This document shows, one piece after another, positions 53,763-63,906 of a DNA stretch of 64,000 bases. The stretch's first letter is position 1. Each line of letters begins with the position of its first letter. This stretch comes from Vampirovibrio chlorellavorus (GTDB taxonomy: Bacteria; Cyanobacteriota; Vampirovibrionia; Vampirovibrionales; Vampirovibrionaceae), in the NCBI RefSeq assembly GCF_003149375.1, contig NZ_QFWH01000002.1:372001-436000 (forward strand), in the 5' to 3' direction. The notes under the pieces are model-generated. The model was not told where the DNA came from, ran no database searches, and worked only from the letters and a program-made list of their open reading frames with translations. Both the position numbers and the translations under genes were made by a program.

Positions 53763-55361
53763 ATGCCGTCAGCGCCGGTTCAAAAGGTTTACCGTTTCGG
53801 AACGTCCGGTTATCGTAACGATCAGGATGCGGAGTTTAATGAGTCGGTCATCCGGCAAATTACCAACGCCATCAGCGATTACCTGATTGGCGAGATTCAG
53901 CGTCGGGGAAAGTTGTTGCCCATTTTGATCGGTGGGGATACCCGGGAAAAGACCCGTCGCTTTATTCCCGTGATTGCCGAAATTCTGAAGAACAAGGGGC
54001 TGGACGTGTTTCGGGCCAGCACCGATTTGCCTTCGCCGGTTCTGGCCTATGCCGCCAGGTATTTTTCTCAATTGAACCTGGGCTACGATGAGACCCTGGG
54101 CGCTATTTTGATGACGGCCAGCCACAATCCATGGCCGTATGGGGGGTACAACTTCTTAACGCCGGATGCCGCGGTAATGCCCACGCCGGTTTCCAGGAAG
54201 TTTGAGCTGTATCAGAGCGAGCCCCTGAACCTGACGCTGGATCGGGCAGCTTACGGCGCGGAAACATCGGCCAAAATCACGGAATTTGATCCTTACGAGC
54301 TGTACCGGCAACACCTCAAGCAGGGAATTAAGATTGACTATAAAAAGATCAAGGACAGCGGTCTGAAGATTTTCTACGATCCTTTATATGCCACGGGCCG
54401 TCGTTACCTGCCCCGCCTGTTGAAGGATGAAGGCATTGACACCGTGGTGATTCACGATAGCGAACAGCTTCCGGCGGGTTATACCGGCATGCCGGAACCC
54501 ACGGGCAGCAACCTGACCGAGTTGAGCGCACTGGTCAAAGACGATGCGGCAGCCCTGAAGATTGGACTGGCCAATGATGGGGACGCCGATCGCTTTGGGG
54601 TGCTGGATGAAACCGGTCGGTATCTGAATTCCAACGAGGTGTTGACCCTGATTGTTTACCACTTGTTGAAAAACCGGGGTGAAAAAGGGGTGATTGTCCG
54701 CTCTCAAGCCACCACGCACCTGCTGGACGCTCTGGCGGCCAAGGCTGGCTTGACGGTGGTACAGACCCCGGTGGGTTACAAGTACATCGCCGAAGAGTTT
54801 ATCGAACACGAGGAGCAGGGCGGGCAGCAAGTCCTGATTGGCGGCGAAAGCTCCGGCGGGATCAGTGTGATTGGCCATATTCCAGAAAAGGATGGCATTC
54901 TGGCCAACCTGCTGGCGGCGGAAATTGTGGCCACGGAAGACAAACCCCTCAGCCAGATTCTGGCCCAGGTGCAGGCTTCCGTGGAGCGGCAGTTCGTATT
55001 CCGCGAACTGGGTGTCAAGACCGAGCAGGGACAGCAGATCATGGCCCATTTCCAGCAGTTACTGACCCAGGAAGGGCAATTCGCCGGGTTGTCCATTGAT
55101 GTGGGGCAGTCCGTGGCCTCGGTGACCGCATTGGAGCAAAAATACGGCACCAAGGACGGGGCCAAGCTCTTCTTTAATGATGGAAGCTGGCTGTTGATTC
55201 GGGCCAGTGGCACGGAACCGATTGTCCGGGTGTACGTGGAAGGCGTGGCACTTTCCCGGGATGAGGCTTTTGCCAAAACACAAAGGGTGGTCGAAGGGCT
55301 TCATCAGCTTTTGGTGGCGTCTTACGCTGTGCCTGCCGGTAATATCAAGGAAAAACACTAG
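53763..55361 (+). CDS. phosphoglucomutase/phosphomannomutase-family protein
   Basis: This 532-residue alpha-D-phosphohexomutase interconverts sugar 1- and 6-phosphates. It shows FGTSGYRND at the N-terminus, the phosphoserine loop MTASHNPWPYGGYN, the Mg loop NDGDADRFG, GGESSGG for sugar binding and RASGTEPIVRVYVE for phosphate binding. Start at 53763 has GGAG with 8-nt spacing; the upstream TTG frame at 53745 is less likely. tRNA-Arg lies about 100 bp downstream. Confidence 0.93.
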   Translation: MPSAPVQKVYRFGTSGYRNDQDAEFNESVIRQITNAISDYLIGEIQRRGKLLPILIGGDTREKTRRFIPVIAEILKNKGLDVFRASTDLPSPVLAYAARYFSQLNLGYDETLGAILMTASHNPWPYGGYNFLTPDAAVMPTPVSRKFELYQSEPLNLTLDRAAYGAETSAKITEFDPYELYRQHLKQGIKIDYKKIKDSGLKIFYDPLYATGRRYLPRLLKDEGIDTVVIHDSEQLPAGYTGMPEPTGSNLTELSALVKDDAAALKIGLANDGDADRFGVLDETGRYLNSNEVLTLIVYHLLKNRGEKGVIVRSQATTHLLDALAAKAGLTVVQTPVGYKYIAEEFIEHEEQGGQQVLIGGESSGGISVIGHIPEKDGILANLLAAEIVATEDKPLSQILAQVQASVERQFVFRELGVKTEQGQQIMAHFQQLLTQEGQFAGLSIDVGQSVASVTALEQKYGTKDGAKLFFNDGSWLLIRASGTEPIVRVYVEGVALSRDEAFAKTQRVVEGLHQLLVASYAVPAGNIKEKH

Positions 55362-55458
55362 TCATTCCAGTTCTGCGCGTCCGGTTTTCCTCCTGTGTGG
55401 CGGTGCCGGATGCGCGCTGGACTTGATGGGTACTTGGTGGTAATTTAAATGTCTGCAT

Positions 55459-55532
55459 GTGCCCGTAGCTCAGTTGGATAGAGTGACGGTCTCCGAAGCC
55501 GTAGGTCGCGCGTTCGAGTCGCGCCGGGCACA
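55459..55532 (+). tRNA. tRNA-Arg(CCG)
   Basis: A full cloverleaf is visible. Acceptor GTGCCCG (55459-55465) pairs with CGGGCAC (55525-55531). The anticodon stem is ACGGT/GCCGT with loop CTCCGAA (anticodon CCG), and the T-arm is GCGCG-TTCGAGT-CGCGC. Discriminator A; CCA not encoded. A possible promoter TTGATG (55423-55428)/TTAAAT (55445-55450, 16 bp) precedes it. Confidence 0.93.
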
Positions 55533-55691
55533 GTTTTAACCCCCTCATTACGGTGAAAAATGTCTTTGTGGTAGGACGGTTTCCCAATCAGGTTTGCATT
55601 GTTCCGCGGTAAAAGCAGTCCTTCGGAGTCAGGGTTGTTTGAACAATGTAAATATCGATTTACGTTTGGGTCAAAGTCTAGGAATCTCTGA

Positions 55692-55719
55692 TTGTTTTCA
55701 GTACCCTACTGCATACATT
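55692..55719 (+). promoter_or_regulatory. promoter candidate for the H+-pyrophosphatase gene
   Basis: TTGTTT (55692-55697) and TACATT (55714-55719) are 16 bp apart, giving a leader of about 100 nt before hppA. Confidence 0.45.
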
Positions 55720-55828
55720 TCCCCTTTTTGCTTGCATCATGCCAGATGCCGCAATGCAGCATTATCAACCGTTTTAAACAGTTTTATCCATATCTACTCA
55801 CTGAATCGAAGGGAGAACAGCACATCTC

Positions 55829-57958
55829 ATGCAACCCATCTTATTCCCCATTATCTGCGGGGTGCTGGCCATCGTTTTCGGGCTTGTAACCCGTCAATGG
55901 ATTCTTGGTCTGAGCGCCGGCACGCAAAAAATGCAGGATATCGCCAACGCTATTAAAGAAGGCGCCAGCGCGTACATGAACCGGCAATACAAAACCATTG
56001 CCATCACTGCTGTCATCCTGACCATCATTTTATACGCCCTGTTTGCTTCCCTGAAGGGAACTCAATACGCCCTGTACGTGTCCGGTGCTTTCCTGCTGGG
56101 CGCCTTTTTGAGTGGTTTGGCTGGATATGTGGGTATGTTCGTCTCCGTCAACGCCAACGTCAGAACCGCAGAAGCCGCCCAAAAGGGCATGAATGCCGCT
56201 ATGGACGTGGCTTTCAAAGGTGGCGCTGTGACCGGTCTGCTGGTTGTGGGTTTGGCTTTGCTGGGTGTGGCTGGCTTTTACTACATCGCCCCCTCTCCAG
56301 AACTCTTTCCTTCCATTGTGGGCTTGGCCTTTGGTTCCAGCCTGATTAGCGTGTTTGCCCGTTTGGGTGGCGGTATTTTCACCAAGGCCGCTGATGTGGG
56401 CGCTGACCTGGTGGGTAAGGTGGAAGCCGGGATTCCGGAAGATGACCCCAGAAACCCTGCGGTTATCGCCGATAACGTAGGCGACAACGTAGGCGATTGC
56501 GCCGGTATGGCCGCCGATTTGTTCGAAACCTATGCCGTTACTACTATCGCCGCCATGTTTTTGGGGAACCTGTTGTTCAACCACGACCCCAATGCCATCA
56601 TGTACCCCTTGATGCTGGGCGGTCTGTCCATTGTGGCCTCCATCATCGGTACCTTCTTCGTCAAGGTGGGCGCGGACAACAACCCAATGAAGGGTCTGTA
56701 CAAAGGGCTGTACGCCACCATTTTCCTGGTGGCTGTTATGGTGGTTGCCATGACCTACCAGTTCTTCCCCACTGGTTTTTCCTTCACCAACGCGGAAGGC
56801 GTGGTCACAGCCATTAGCCAAACCGGTTTGATTGGAACCGCTATGGTCGGTATTGTGGTCACCATGGCCATGGTTTGGATCACCGACTACTACACCTCTA
56901 CGGAATTCAGCCCGGTGCGTAAGGTGGCTGCCGCTTCCGAGTCCGGCCACGCGACCAACATCATCGCTGGTATCGCTGTGGGTATGAAATCCACCGCCGC
57001 CCCGGTTGTGGTCATCTCCATCGGGATGCTGGCCGCTTACTTCCTGGGTGGTCTCTACGGTATTTCTATTGCCGCCGTGTCCATGTTGTCCATGGCCGGT
57101 ATCGTGGTGGCCCTGGATGCCTTTGGCCCCATCACCGATAACGCCGGTGGTATCGCCGAGATGGCCCATATGGATGAAAAAGTTCGTGCCGTAACCGATC
57201 CGCTGGATGCTGTGGGTAACACCACCAAGGCTGTTACCAAAGGGTACGCCATTGGTTCCGCCGGATTGGCCGCCATCGTTCTGTTCTCTTCCTACATTCA
57301 GGATCTGAGCGCTGCGGCTGCTGAAAAGGGCAATACCTTCCTGGCCAGCATGAGTAACCTGAACGCCCTGTTTTCCCTCGGTGATCCCTACATTATTGTG
57401 GGCTTGTTCGTGGGTGGTCTCATCCCTTACATCTTCGGGGCGATGGCCATGGAAGCCGTGGGTGCCGCTGCCGGTGAAGTGGTTCACGAAGTTCGTCGCC
57501 AGTTCAAAGAAAACAAAGGCATTATGGACGGTACCTCCAAGCCCGACTACGCCGCCTGCGTGGACATTGTGACTCGCAGCGCCCTGCGTCAGATGATGGT
57601 GCCTGCCCTGTTGCCGGTACTGGTTCCTGTGGTTATGTGGGCCATTGGCGCCTACCTGATTCCCAATGCCGCCTCCAGCTACGCCGCAATTAAAATGATT
57701 GGTGGCGTATTGGTGGGCAGTATTGTAACCGGTCTGTTCGTGGGCATCTCCATGACCTCCGGCGGTGGTGCCTGGGACAACGCCAAAAAGTACATTGAAG
57801 ATGGCCACTTTGGCGGAAAAGGTTCACCGGCTCACCAGGCTGCCGTAACTGGCGATACCGTGGGTGATCCGTACAAGGATACTGCTGGCCCTGCCATTAA
57901 CCCGGTGATCAAGATTCTGAACATCGTGGCCCTGTTGCTGGTTCCCTTGCTGGTGTAG
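55829..57958 (+). CDS. hppA: membrane-bound H+-translocating pyrophosphatase
   Basis: This 709-residue protein with about 16 helices couples PPi hydrolysis to proton (or Na+) pumping. Catalytic motifs: [71 protein letters not shown] and [18 protein letters not shown]. The GNTTKA sequence carries Lys where K+-dependent enzymes have Ala, pointing to the K+-independent class, usually H+-pumping. GGGAG lies ~12 nt before the ATG. A strong terminator follows. Confidence 0.96.
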   Translation: MQPILFPIICGVLAIVFGLVTRQWILGLSAGTQKMQDIANAIKEGASAYMNRQYKTIAITAVILTIILYALFASLKGTQYALYVSGAFLLGAFLSGLAGYVGMFVSVNANVRTAEAAQKGMNAAMDVAFKGGAVTGLLVVGLALLGVAGFYYIAPSPELFPSIVGLAFGSSLISVFARLGGGIFTKAADVGADLVGKVEAGIPEDDPRNPAVIADNVGDNVGDCAGMAADLFETYAVTTIAAMFLGNLLFNHDPNAIMYPLMLGGLSIVASIIGTFFVKVGADNNPMKGLYKGLYATIFLVAVMVVAMTYQFFPTGFSFTNAEGVVTAISQTGLIGTAMVGIVVTMAMVWITDYYTSTEFSPVRKVAAASESGHATNIIAGIAVGMKSTAAPVVVISIGMLAAYFLGGLYGISIAAVSMLSMAGIVVALDAFGPITDNAGGIAEMAHMDEKVRAVTDPLDAVGNTTKAVTKGYAIGSAGLAAIVLFSSYIQDLSAAAAEKGNTFLASMSNLNALFSLGDPYIIVGLFVGGLIPYIFGAMAMEAVGAAAGEVVHEVRRQFKENKGIMDGTSKPDYAACVDIVTRSALRQMMVPALLPVLVPVVMWAIGAYLIPNAASSYAAIKMIGGVLVGSIVTGLFVGISMTSGGGAWDNAKKYIEDGHFGGKGSPAHQAAVTGDTVGDPYKDTAGPAINPVIKILNIVALLLVPLLV

Positions 57959-57999
57959 AACAGTATCGGGAACGGGTGACATTAACCTGTCTCAAAAAA

Positions 58000-58029
58000 G
58001 CCTTCCGGTTAATGACTGGAAGGCTTTTT
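58000..58029 (+). terminator. rho-independent terminator after hppA
   Basis: GCCTTCC (58000-58006) and GGAAGGC (58018-58024) form a 7-bp stem with an 11-nt loop, followed by TTTTT. Confidence 0.9.
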
Positions 58030-58117
58030 ACTTGAAAAGCAGGGCCGCTTGTAATAATATGAAATATCTAAACAATCATGCTTTTTTATATACTTTTAAA
58101 AGAGAGGTTGGAATCGA

Positions 58118-58300
58118 ATGGCGAGAGTCTTGATTTCAATGAAAGATGAATTTTTGAGACGGATCGACGAAGTGGCGGAAAAAGAGCAACGTTCACGCAG
58201 TGAACTCATTCGTGAGGCGTTGCGCACTTATATTCGCAAAAACGCCAGCGCCAGTCAGAGTGCGCAGACCGTCGGCGGCTCAGCACCTGTTGAGCCCTAG
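58118..58300 (+). CDS. ribbon-helix-helix (CopG/Arc-type) regulator, third copy
   Basis: This 60-residue protein, MARVLISMKDEFLRRIDEVAEKEQRSRSELIREALRTYIRKN then a short polar tail, is a close paralogue of the two genes at 27.5-27.9 kb, with the same strand-helix-helix layout. GAGG lies 10 nt before the ATG. It stands alone between hppA and the PilZ gene, without an adjacent toxin. Confidence 0.87.
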   Translation: MARVLISMKDEFLRRIDEVAEKEQRSRSELIREALRTYIRKNASASQSAQTVGGSAPVEP

Positions 58301-58446
58301 TTTGGGCACTGATATTGGTAGCGCTTTAAAATAATTGTATCTGTTCGCAGGGTTCAAGTCTTATTTCCCCGGAATTGGGCCTTATAATGATCCTACGGCT
58401 TCAATTGGCTTTGGGTTGTTGAGCGGCGAGACTAAAAAATTACTGA

Positions 58447-59121
58447 ATGTTGTTTGATCTGCAAAAAGCGCTAGTCTTGAACCAGAAGGTACAAGTGACC
58501 GTTTGGGATCCGGACAACGAGAGTGTTGAATACTCATTTCAAAGTGTTGTGCTGGAGGCGGTGGGAAGTCTGTTTCGTCTGGCGCTACCTGCCGCAGAGG
58601 TTTCCACCCTTTTGCCCCTGTTGCAGCCGGGCATTGTCGTGGGGGCTGTGTTGGAGGCGCATCCCAATCCGTATATATTTTACCCGGTCATTCATGCGAC
58701 TTCCGCCGCAGATAAGCGCGGCTTTTGGTTAAAGATTCCGGAAAATCCGCAGGTTGAGGCCTTGCAGCGGCGACGACACGTTCGCATTCCCATGGATATT
58801 CCCGTACATCTGGAATATTCCGTTTCTGACCGGTGGATGAGTCTGTTGGCCCGGACCGAGGATGTGAGTGGGGGGGGGCTCCGCTTCACGTCGGCGCGTT
58901 TATTCTCGGAGGGGCAGGAGTTGATGATTTCACTGGGCTTTAACCCCTCTGAGCCGCCGTTGCGGCTAAAGGCCAGGGTGGTTTTTTCCATGCAAAACCG
59001 GCTCAGTAAAAAGGCGGATGAGATGTATTCAACCGCCTGTCAGTTTGTGGGGCTAACAGACGCCGAGGAGATGGTGCTGGTTCGGGAGTGTTTCAAGCGG
59101 GAGTTGGGCCGCAAAGGATAA
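58447..59121 (+). CDS. PilZ-domain c-di-GMP-binding protein
   Basis: This 224-residue protein has the YcgR-like order: an N-terminal ~100-residue beta domain (LNQKVQVTVWDP, VLEAVGSLFRLALP) and a C-terminal PilZ domain. The two c-di-GMP motifs are RRRHVR (RxxxR type) and DVSGGGLRF (D/N-x-S-x-x-G). Such proteins control flagella, pili or exopolysaccharide in response to c-di-GMP. The ribosome site is weak. Upstream of the sigma factor gene by 60 bp. Confidence 0.85.
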   Translation: MLFDLQKALVLNQKVQVTVWDPDNESVEYSFQSVVLEAVGSLFRLALPAAEVSTLLPLLQPGIVVGAVLEAHPNPYIFYPVIHATSAADKRGFWLKIPENPQVEALQRRRHVRIPMDIPVHLEYSVSDRWMSLLARTEDVSGGGLRFTSARLFSEGQELMISLGFNPSEPPLRLKARVVFSMQNRLSKKADEMYSTACQFVGLTDAEEMVLVRECFKRELGRKG

Positions 59122-59181
59122 TTGTCCTTGTGCTAGAATAAATCCTGTATTATCCGAGTAAATTACGGAAGTTCCACGCCA

Positions 59182-59802
59182 ATGGCCTCTAAAAGCCAAA
59201 CGAAAGAGGATTTACGGGCTCTTTCCTCTGAAGAGCTTGTGTTGTTGGCGCAGGCCGATCACATGCGTGCCCTGGAGGAGCTGGTATCCCGGTACCAGAA
59301 GCTGGTTTACGTGACCTTGTATCAACTCGCCCCGGAACGTAATGACATTACGGATCTGACCCAGGAAGTGTTGTTGCGGATGTGTCGCTCCATCAAGTCT
59401 TTGCGCAATCCCAAGACGTTCAAATACTGGCTGAACCGGATCATTACCAATCTGTTTTATGATGAGTTGCGAAAAGCGCCCCGGCAACTGAAGACCATCT
59501 CTCTGGATGAGCCTGTCTTTGAGTCAGATGATGAGCAAAGTCCAGCGCGGGATATCCCGGATGCCACGGAAATGCCGGACAAGCTGGCCCTGAATTCAGA
59601 GCTGGATCGCAAGATTCAGCAGGCCATCCAAAATCTTCCGGAACAGTTTCGGACCATCATCGTCCTCAGAGAAATACAGGGGCTAAGCTATGAAGAAATA
59701 GCCAGCCTCACCGAGACAAATATTGGCACGGTCAAGTCCAGATTGGCCCGTGCCCGCCTGAAACTTCAAGAGGTATTGGAACCCTACCTGAAAGAAGTTT
59801 AA
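59182..59802 (+). CDS. ECF-type sigma-70 family sigma factor
   Basis: This 206-residue protein carries region 2 (LVSRYQKLVYVTLYQLAPERNDITDLTQEVLLRMCRSIKSLRNPKTFKYWLNRIITNLFYDELRK) and region 4 (LPEQFRTIIVLREIQGLSYEEIASLTETNIGTVKSRLARARLKLQEVL), with an acidic linker. It is an RpoE/ECF sigma. GGAAG lies ~10 nt upstream. The next gene encodes an anti-sigma-like membrane protein, and a Spy-like gene follows, consistent with an envelope-stress regulon. Confidence 0.92.
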   Translation: MASKSQTKEDLRALSSEELVLLAQADHMRALEELVSRYQKLVYVTLYQLAPERNDITDLTQEVLLRMCRSIKSLRNPKTFKYWLNRIITNLFYDELRKAPRQLKTISLDEPVFESDDEQSPARDIPDATEMPDKLALNSELDRKIQQAIQNLPEQFRTIIVLREIQGLSYEEIASLTETNIGTVKSRLARARLKLQEVLEPYLKEV

Positions 59803-59853
59803 CTGGCTTGAGGCCCTGGTCATTGATAATTAGTGTGATAGGAAGTTACCTAC

Positions 59854-61212
59854 ATGCAGGAAACTCCCCCGCATACCCTTATGGAAATTAAACTGTTGCT
59901 GTCCCAATACCTGGACGGTGCGCTCGATTTGGAGCAAGTGCGTCAGGTTGAGGCGCTCTTGTCCACGTTCCCTCAGTACGCTGAGGTGCTGGACAGGCTC
60001 CAGGCCACCCGGGATGCGGTTCGGGCTACCCTGGTCAATCAGGAACAGGCGGTGTCCCTTAACACGGAGTCGCTGTGGGCTTCTATCGCCCAACGACTGG
60101 AGGCGGATCAGGAGACGCCCATCCAGACTTATGATTTTGAATTTGTTTCCGCGTATTACGATGGGGAAATCCTTCCCACGGACGCGCAACGGGTGTCGTT
60201 TGAAAGCCAGTTGTTCAACAACGATGCGGCCAACACCCAGTTGGCCCAGGTTGGCGAACTGTCTCAGGCTGTTCGGGAATGGTCGGCTCGGCTGGAAACG
60301 CACTGTACCGTGGATGTAACGGCAGCGGTCATGAAGCAGTTCTGCCCCGAAGAGACTTCTTCTCCCTCTGGATGGTCGGCTGATTCTGAGGAGTCCCTGC
60401 CCGTTGAAGATATGACGGCGGTGGAAATGCTGTCCGCTTATGGGGATCAGGCATTGAGTCCTCGCGAGGTGATTGAGGCCAACCGGCTGATTGAATCCGA
60501 TGCGTCGGCCAAGTTGACCTTAACCCGATTCAACCGGATTTCCGCCGGGCTGGAGTCCATTTCTGCTCAAATTCAGGCCCAGGCTCCCGATTTGACTGCG
60601 GACATCATGAAAACGCTCTCTCAGTCTTCCCCGGAAGAGGCTACTCTCGTCTCTCTGGACACTGTGCGAAAGTCCAGATCCAGGATTTATCGATGGGCCC
60701 AATGGGGTGGTCTGACGGCGGCTTCGGTGCTGCTGGTGACCTTCCTCAGTTCGGTGAACTGGCAGGATGAGACGCCTGCATCTACGCTGGCCTTCAAGAC
60801 CCCGTCGGTCGCAGCGTCCGTGGTTTCCGATGTACCCGACGCGCTGACGCCAGCGAGTTCCGAGAAAACGGCCCAACCTCGGGCCATGGAATTGGCCTCG
60901 GTACCAGCTAGTAGTCGTTCTGCACGTCCTGCGGAGGCTTTTTCCCTGCGGGCCGAACCGGCTGATTCGACCGATTCGATGGACACAAGGGCTGCGGTGG
61001 CTCCCATCCGTCCGATGAAAGCATCTCCTCGTCGTGTGGAACGCATAATCGATGGGTTCCGTGGGAACCGGGTGGCCTCTCGTGCTTTCTCTCGGCCCGA
61101 TATTGCCCCGGAAGAGTCCCGGACGGGCTCTCCCTCCTCGGAAGATTACTTGTTTAACGCCTTGAACGAACAGATGTCTGGCGAAGATGTCTCTTCAATC
61201 CTGGGAAAGTAG
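59854..61212 (+). CDS. anti-sigma-like membrane protein with three repeated modules
   Basis: This 452-residue protein contains three copies of a ~85-residue module. Each starts with a D/A-Y-D-G-type helix: LLSQYLDGALDLEQ at ~15-29, FVSAYYDGEILPTDAQ at ~97-112, LSAYGDQALSPRE at ~193-205. Each then has a helical half with an alanine-rich end (ESLWASIAQRL, DVTAAVMKQF, DLTADIMKTL). The first half resembles the zinc-free anti-sigma domain of RseA/RsiW-type proteins. A membrane span (~284-303) and a Pro/Ser/Arg-rich outer region follow. Located 51 bp after the sigma gene, it likely binds that sigma. Confidence 0.8.
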   Translation: MQETPPHTLMEIKLLLSQYLDGALDLEQVRQVEALLSTFPQYAEVLDRLQATRDAVRATLVNQEQAVSLNTESLWASIAQRLEADQETPIQTYDFEFVSAYYDGEILPTDAQRVSFESQLFNNDAANTQLAQVGELSQAVREWSARLETHCTVDVTAAVMKQFCPEETSSPSGWSADSEESLPVEDMTAVEMLSAYGDQALSPREVIEANRLIESDASAKLTLTRFNRISAGLESISAQIQAQAPDLTADIMKTLSQSSPEEATLVSLDTVRKSRSRIYRWAQWGGLTAASVLLVTFLSSVNWQDETPASTLAFKTPSVAASVVSDVPDALTPASSEKTAQPRAMELASVPASSRSARPAEAFSLRAEPADSTDSMDTRAAVAPIRPMKASPRRVERIIDGFRGNRVASRAFSRPDIAPEESRTGSPSSEDYLFNALNEQMSGEDVSSILGK

Positions 61213-61246
61213 GCGGTTAGTAAGCTATGCAAAAGGGTGTGAAGTT

Positions 61247-61813
61247 GTGAAGTCGCTGGAATTTTTAAAATCTCCTGCCCAAAAACGAAATCAGGCCGGC
61301 ATGGTTTTGCGGACAGCACTGTTGGCTGCCTCCCTGTTTTCTATGGCCCATGCGGGCGAAATCAACTGGCAGGTTCTCAATCTGACCCCCCAGCAATCAA
61401 CCCAGATGCAAACACTGGAAGATGGCTGGCATAAAGTTCACCAGAATCTCAGCACCCAGATCCAGCGGGATATGGCCGAGTTGAAAACCATTTTGCCCAC
61501 GGGCGATTCCCAGAAGATTCGGGAACTGCAAACCCGCATTATGACCAACAAGACGTACCTGATGAATGAGTCCATGGACACTTTCCTCAAAAAGCGGGAA
61601 ATGCTGTCCCCGGAGCAACGTAGCCAACTGCAAAAAATGCTGCCCTGTGCCAGCACCCCAGACGCTGCTCCTGCCGCTCCCCAATCGGACGCTCAGGCTA
61701 ACACGGCCGCTTCCCCGGCAGCAGCCGCTCGCTCTGCTTCGCCCCCGGCAGCCACAGTGCCTTTGGTGGCCCCACCTGCCCCGATTGCCGATCAGCAGCA
61801 AGCTCAGGACTAG
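61247..61813 (+). CDS. Spy/CpxP-like periplasmic protein (LTXXQ motif)
   Basis: This 188-residue protein is counted from the GTG at 61247, preceded by AGGGTG with 7-nt spacing. A signal peptide ends SMAHA-GE. The mature part is helical with LTPQQSTQMQTLEDGWHKVHQNL and a second LSPEQRSQLQKML, the two LTXXQ-like repeats of Spy, CpxP and ZraP, which act as chaperones or sensors in the periplasm. The C-terminal third is Ala/Pro-rich. It follows the anti-sigma gene by 34 bp and probably belongs to its operon. Confidence 0.82.
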   Translation: MKSLEFLKSPAQKRNQAGMVLRTALLAASLFSMAHAGEINWQVLNLTPQQSTQMQTLEDGWHKVHQNLSTQIQRDMAELKTILPTGDSQKIRELQTRIMTNKTYLMNESMDTFLKKREMLSPEQRSQLQKMLPCASTPDAAPAAPQSDAQANTAASPAAAARSASPPAATVPLVAPPAPIADQQQAQD

Positions 61814-61917
61814 AGCCTGCCAATCAAGGCTGCACCAGCAGGATTCCCGTAGTTTCTGGAATCAGAAATCTGATGTGCGCCTGCTGGATGTGTATAGAAA
61901 CATACTCTTCAATTGAA

Positions 61918-61950
61918 AAGCCCCTTGAAAGTAGAGTTCAAGGGGCTTTT
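61918..61950. terminator. bidirectional terminator between the Spy-like gene and aspS
   Basis: AAGCCCCTTGAA (61918-61929) and TTCAAGGGGCTT (61937-61948) form a 12-bp stem with a 7-nt loop, with T residues on the plus side and A residues on the left. It can serve the plus operon and minus aspS. Confidence 0.9.
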
Positions 61951-61977
61951 AAGGGTTGACGCTGCCTGACTGGCCGC

Positions 61978-63807
61978 CTAGTGGCCTTTTTTTGCCTCGG
62001 GGGTTTTAATGTCCCACTTCATGTGCAGTTCTTTCAGTTGCGCTTCATCGACGGAGGCAGGGGCTTCCGTCATGGGGCAAATGGCCTGGTTGGTTTTGGG
62101 GAAGGCAATCACATCCCGGATGCTTTCACTGCCAGTGAGCAAGGCCACGATGCGATCCATGCCCAGAGCCAAGCCACCGTGAGGCGGCGTGCCGTACTGG
62201 AAGGCATCCAGCAGGAATCCGAATTTTTCATGAGCCTGCTCGTCCGTTAATCCCAGCAGGTTGAAGATTTTAGCCTGTAAATCGGCCTGGTGGATACGAA
62301 TGGAGCCGCCACCGATTTCCGTGCCGTTGTAGGCCACGTCGTATCCGAGAGAGCGGGCTTTTTCCGGCTGGGTATCCAGATAAACCAGGTCGTCCGGGTG
62401 GGGAGATGTGAACGGGTGGTGGTTGGAGCTGAAGCTGCCGTCCTCGTTCTTTTCAAACAGCGGGAAGTCTGTGACCCACAGGATTTCATGGCGGTTGGGA
62501 TCAATCAGGTTGTGCTTTTCGGCGAAAAATAAGCGGAAACGGCCCAGCACGGTGCAGGCCTGATTGAACTGATCGGCCATAAAGAAGACCACATCCCCGG
62601 TTTTGGCCTGTGTTTTTTCCCGAATGGCCTGTTGTTCGGCGTCGCTCAGGTACTTCAGAATGGGGGACTTGGGACCTTCTTCGGCGTAAATAATGTAGGC
62701 CAGGCCTTTGGCACCGTAGCGCTTGGCTTCCACTTGCAAATCATCCAGCTCTTTGCGGCTGTAGGAGGCGGCTCCTTCCACTTTCAGGGCTTTCACCACC
62801 CCGCCGTCATCCACCGGCTTACGGAAAGCGCTGAATTCGGTGTGGGTGAACACCTCGGTCAAATCCACGAACTCCATGCCAAAGCGCAGGTCAGGCTTGT
62901 CGGAGCCATAGGTGTTCATGGCCTCCAGCCAGGTCATGCGGCGGAAGGGAGCCTGAATGCTGACACCCGCCACTTTGAACACTTCGACCAGCAGGCCTTC
63001 CATCAGTTCCAGCACGTCTTCCTGCTCAATGAAGGACATTTCGATATCCAGCTGGGTGAACTCGGGCTGACGATCGGCTCTCAAGTCCTCATCCCGGAAG
63101 CAGCGGGCCACTTGATAGTAACGCTCAAAGCCGCCTACCATCAGCAGTTGCTTAAAAATTTGAGGGGATTGCGGCAGGGCAAAGCACTTACCGGCATGCA
63201 CCCGGCTGGGGACCAGATAATCCCGTGCCCCTTCCGGGGTGGTTTTAATCAGGATAGGGGTTTCCACCTCCAAAAAGCGCCGATCGTTCAGGTAGCTGCG
63301 CACGGTCTGGGTGATTTTGTGGCGCAGCTCCAGATTCCGGGCCATGGTGGGGCGACGCAAATCCAGGTAGCGGTACTTCAGGCGGGTAAATTCATCCACT
63401 TTGTCGGAGTCGTCATCAATAGGGAAGGGTGGGGTTTTGGAGCGGTTCAGGATTTCCACCACCACCGGGTAAATTTCGACATCGCCGGTAGAGAGTTTGG
63501 CGTTGCGGGTTTCTTCCGGGCGCAAGCTGACCGGGCCGCTCACCGAAATGACATCTTCATTCTTCAGGCCGGACAGGGCGGCGTGGGCCTCGGGGTTTTT
63601 GGAAGGATCGGCCACCAGCTGCATAATTCCGGTGCGATCCCGCACTTCCACGAAGACAATGCCTCCCAAGTCACGATTCGCCGATACCCAGCCATTGATG
63701 GTCACGTTCTGGCCGTTATGAGTGGCGGTTAAATCGCCGCAGAAGTGGGTACGCTTGGTAAAAAAACCGGTCTGCTTGGACGGTTCCTGAATGATGGAGT
63801 GTGGCAT
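61978..63807 (-). CDS. aspS: aspartyl-tRNA synthetase
   Basis: This 609-residue class II synthetase of the bacterial type has an N-terminal OB-fold anticodon domain ([31 protein letters not shown]), motif 1 ([25 protein letters not shown]), motif 2 ([29 protein letters not shown]), the GAD insertion domain in the middle, and motif 3 ([16 protein letters not shown]). Whether it also charges tRNA-Asn is not clear; no asnS or gatCAB lies in the window. Start at 63807 (MPHSIIQEP) has a GAGA-type site. Confidence 0.95.
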   Translation of the reverse strand: MPHSIIQEPSKQTGFFTKRTHFCGDLTATHNGQNVTINGWVSANRDLGGIVFVEVRDRTGIMQLVADPSKNPEAHAALSGLKNEDVISVSGPVSLRPEETRNAKLSTGDVEIYPVVVEILNRSKTPPFPIDDDSDKVDEFTRLKYRYLDLRRPTMARNLELRHKITQTVRSYLNDRRFLEVETPILIKTTPEGARDYLVPSRVHAGKCFALPQSPQIFKQLLMVGGFERYYQVARCFRDEDLRADRQPEFTQLDIEMSFIEQEDVLELMEGLLVEVFKVAGVSIQAPFRRMTWLEAMNTYGSDKPDLRFGMEFVDLTEVFTHTEFSAFRKPVDDGGVVKALKVEGAASYSRKELDDLQVEAKRYGAKGLAYIIYAEEGPKSPILKYLSDAEQQAIREKTQAKTGDVVFFMADQFNQACTVLGRFRLFFAEKHNLIDPNRHEILWVTDFPLFEKNEDGSFSSNHHPFTSPHPDDLVYLDTQPEKARSLGYDVAYNGTEIGGGSIRIHQADLQAKIFNLLGLTDEQAHEKFGFLLDAFQYGTPPHGGLALGMDRIVALLTGSESIRDVIAFPKTNQAICPMTEAPASVDEAQLKELHMKWDIKTPEAKKGH

Positions 63808-63906
63808 TGTAATCTCTTCTCGCTGAAGGGTTGACGACTGATGAAACGGGCCTGGGCCCATGGGGGATTACCATCATAGCGCCAATAAAAAAATCATCAA
63901 GAACGC

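Noticed and set aside
56030-57808. 592-codon minus-strand frame opposite hppA
   Set aside because: It is a His/Gly/Gln-rich antisense shadow of the pyrophosphatase gene.
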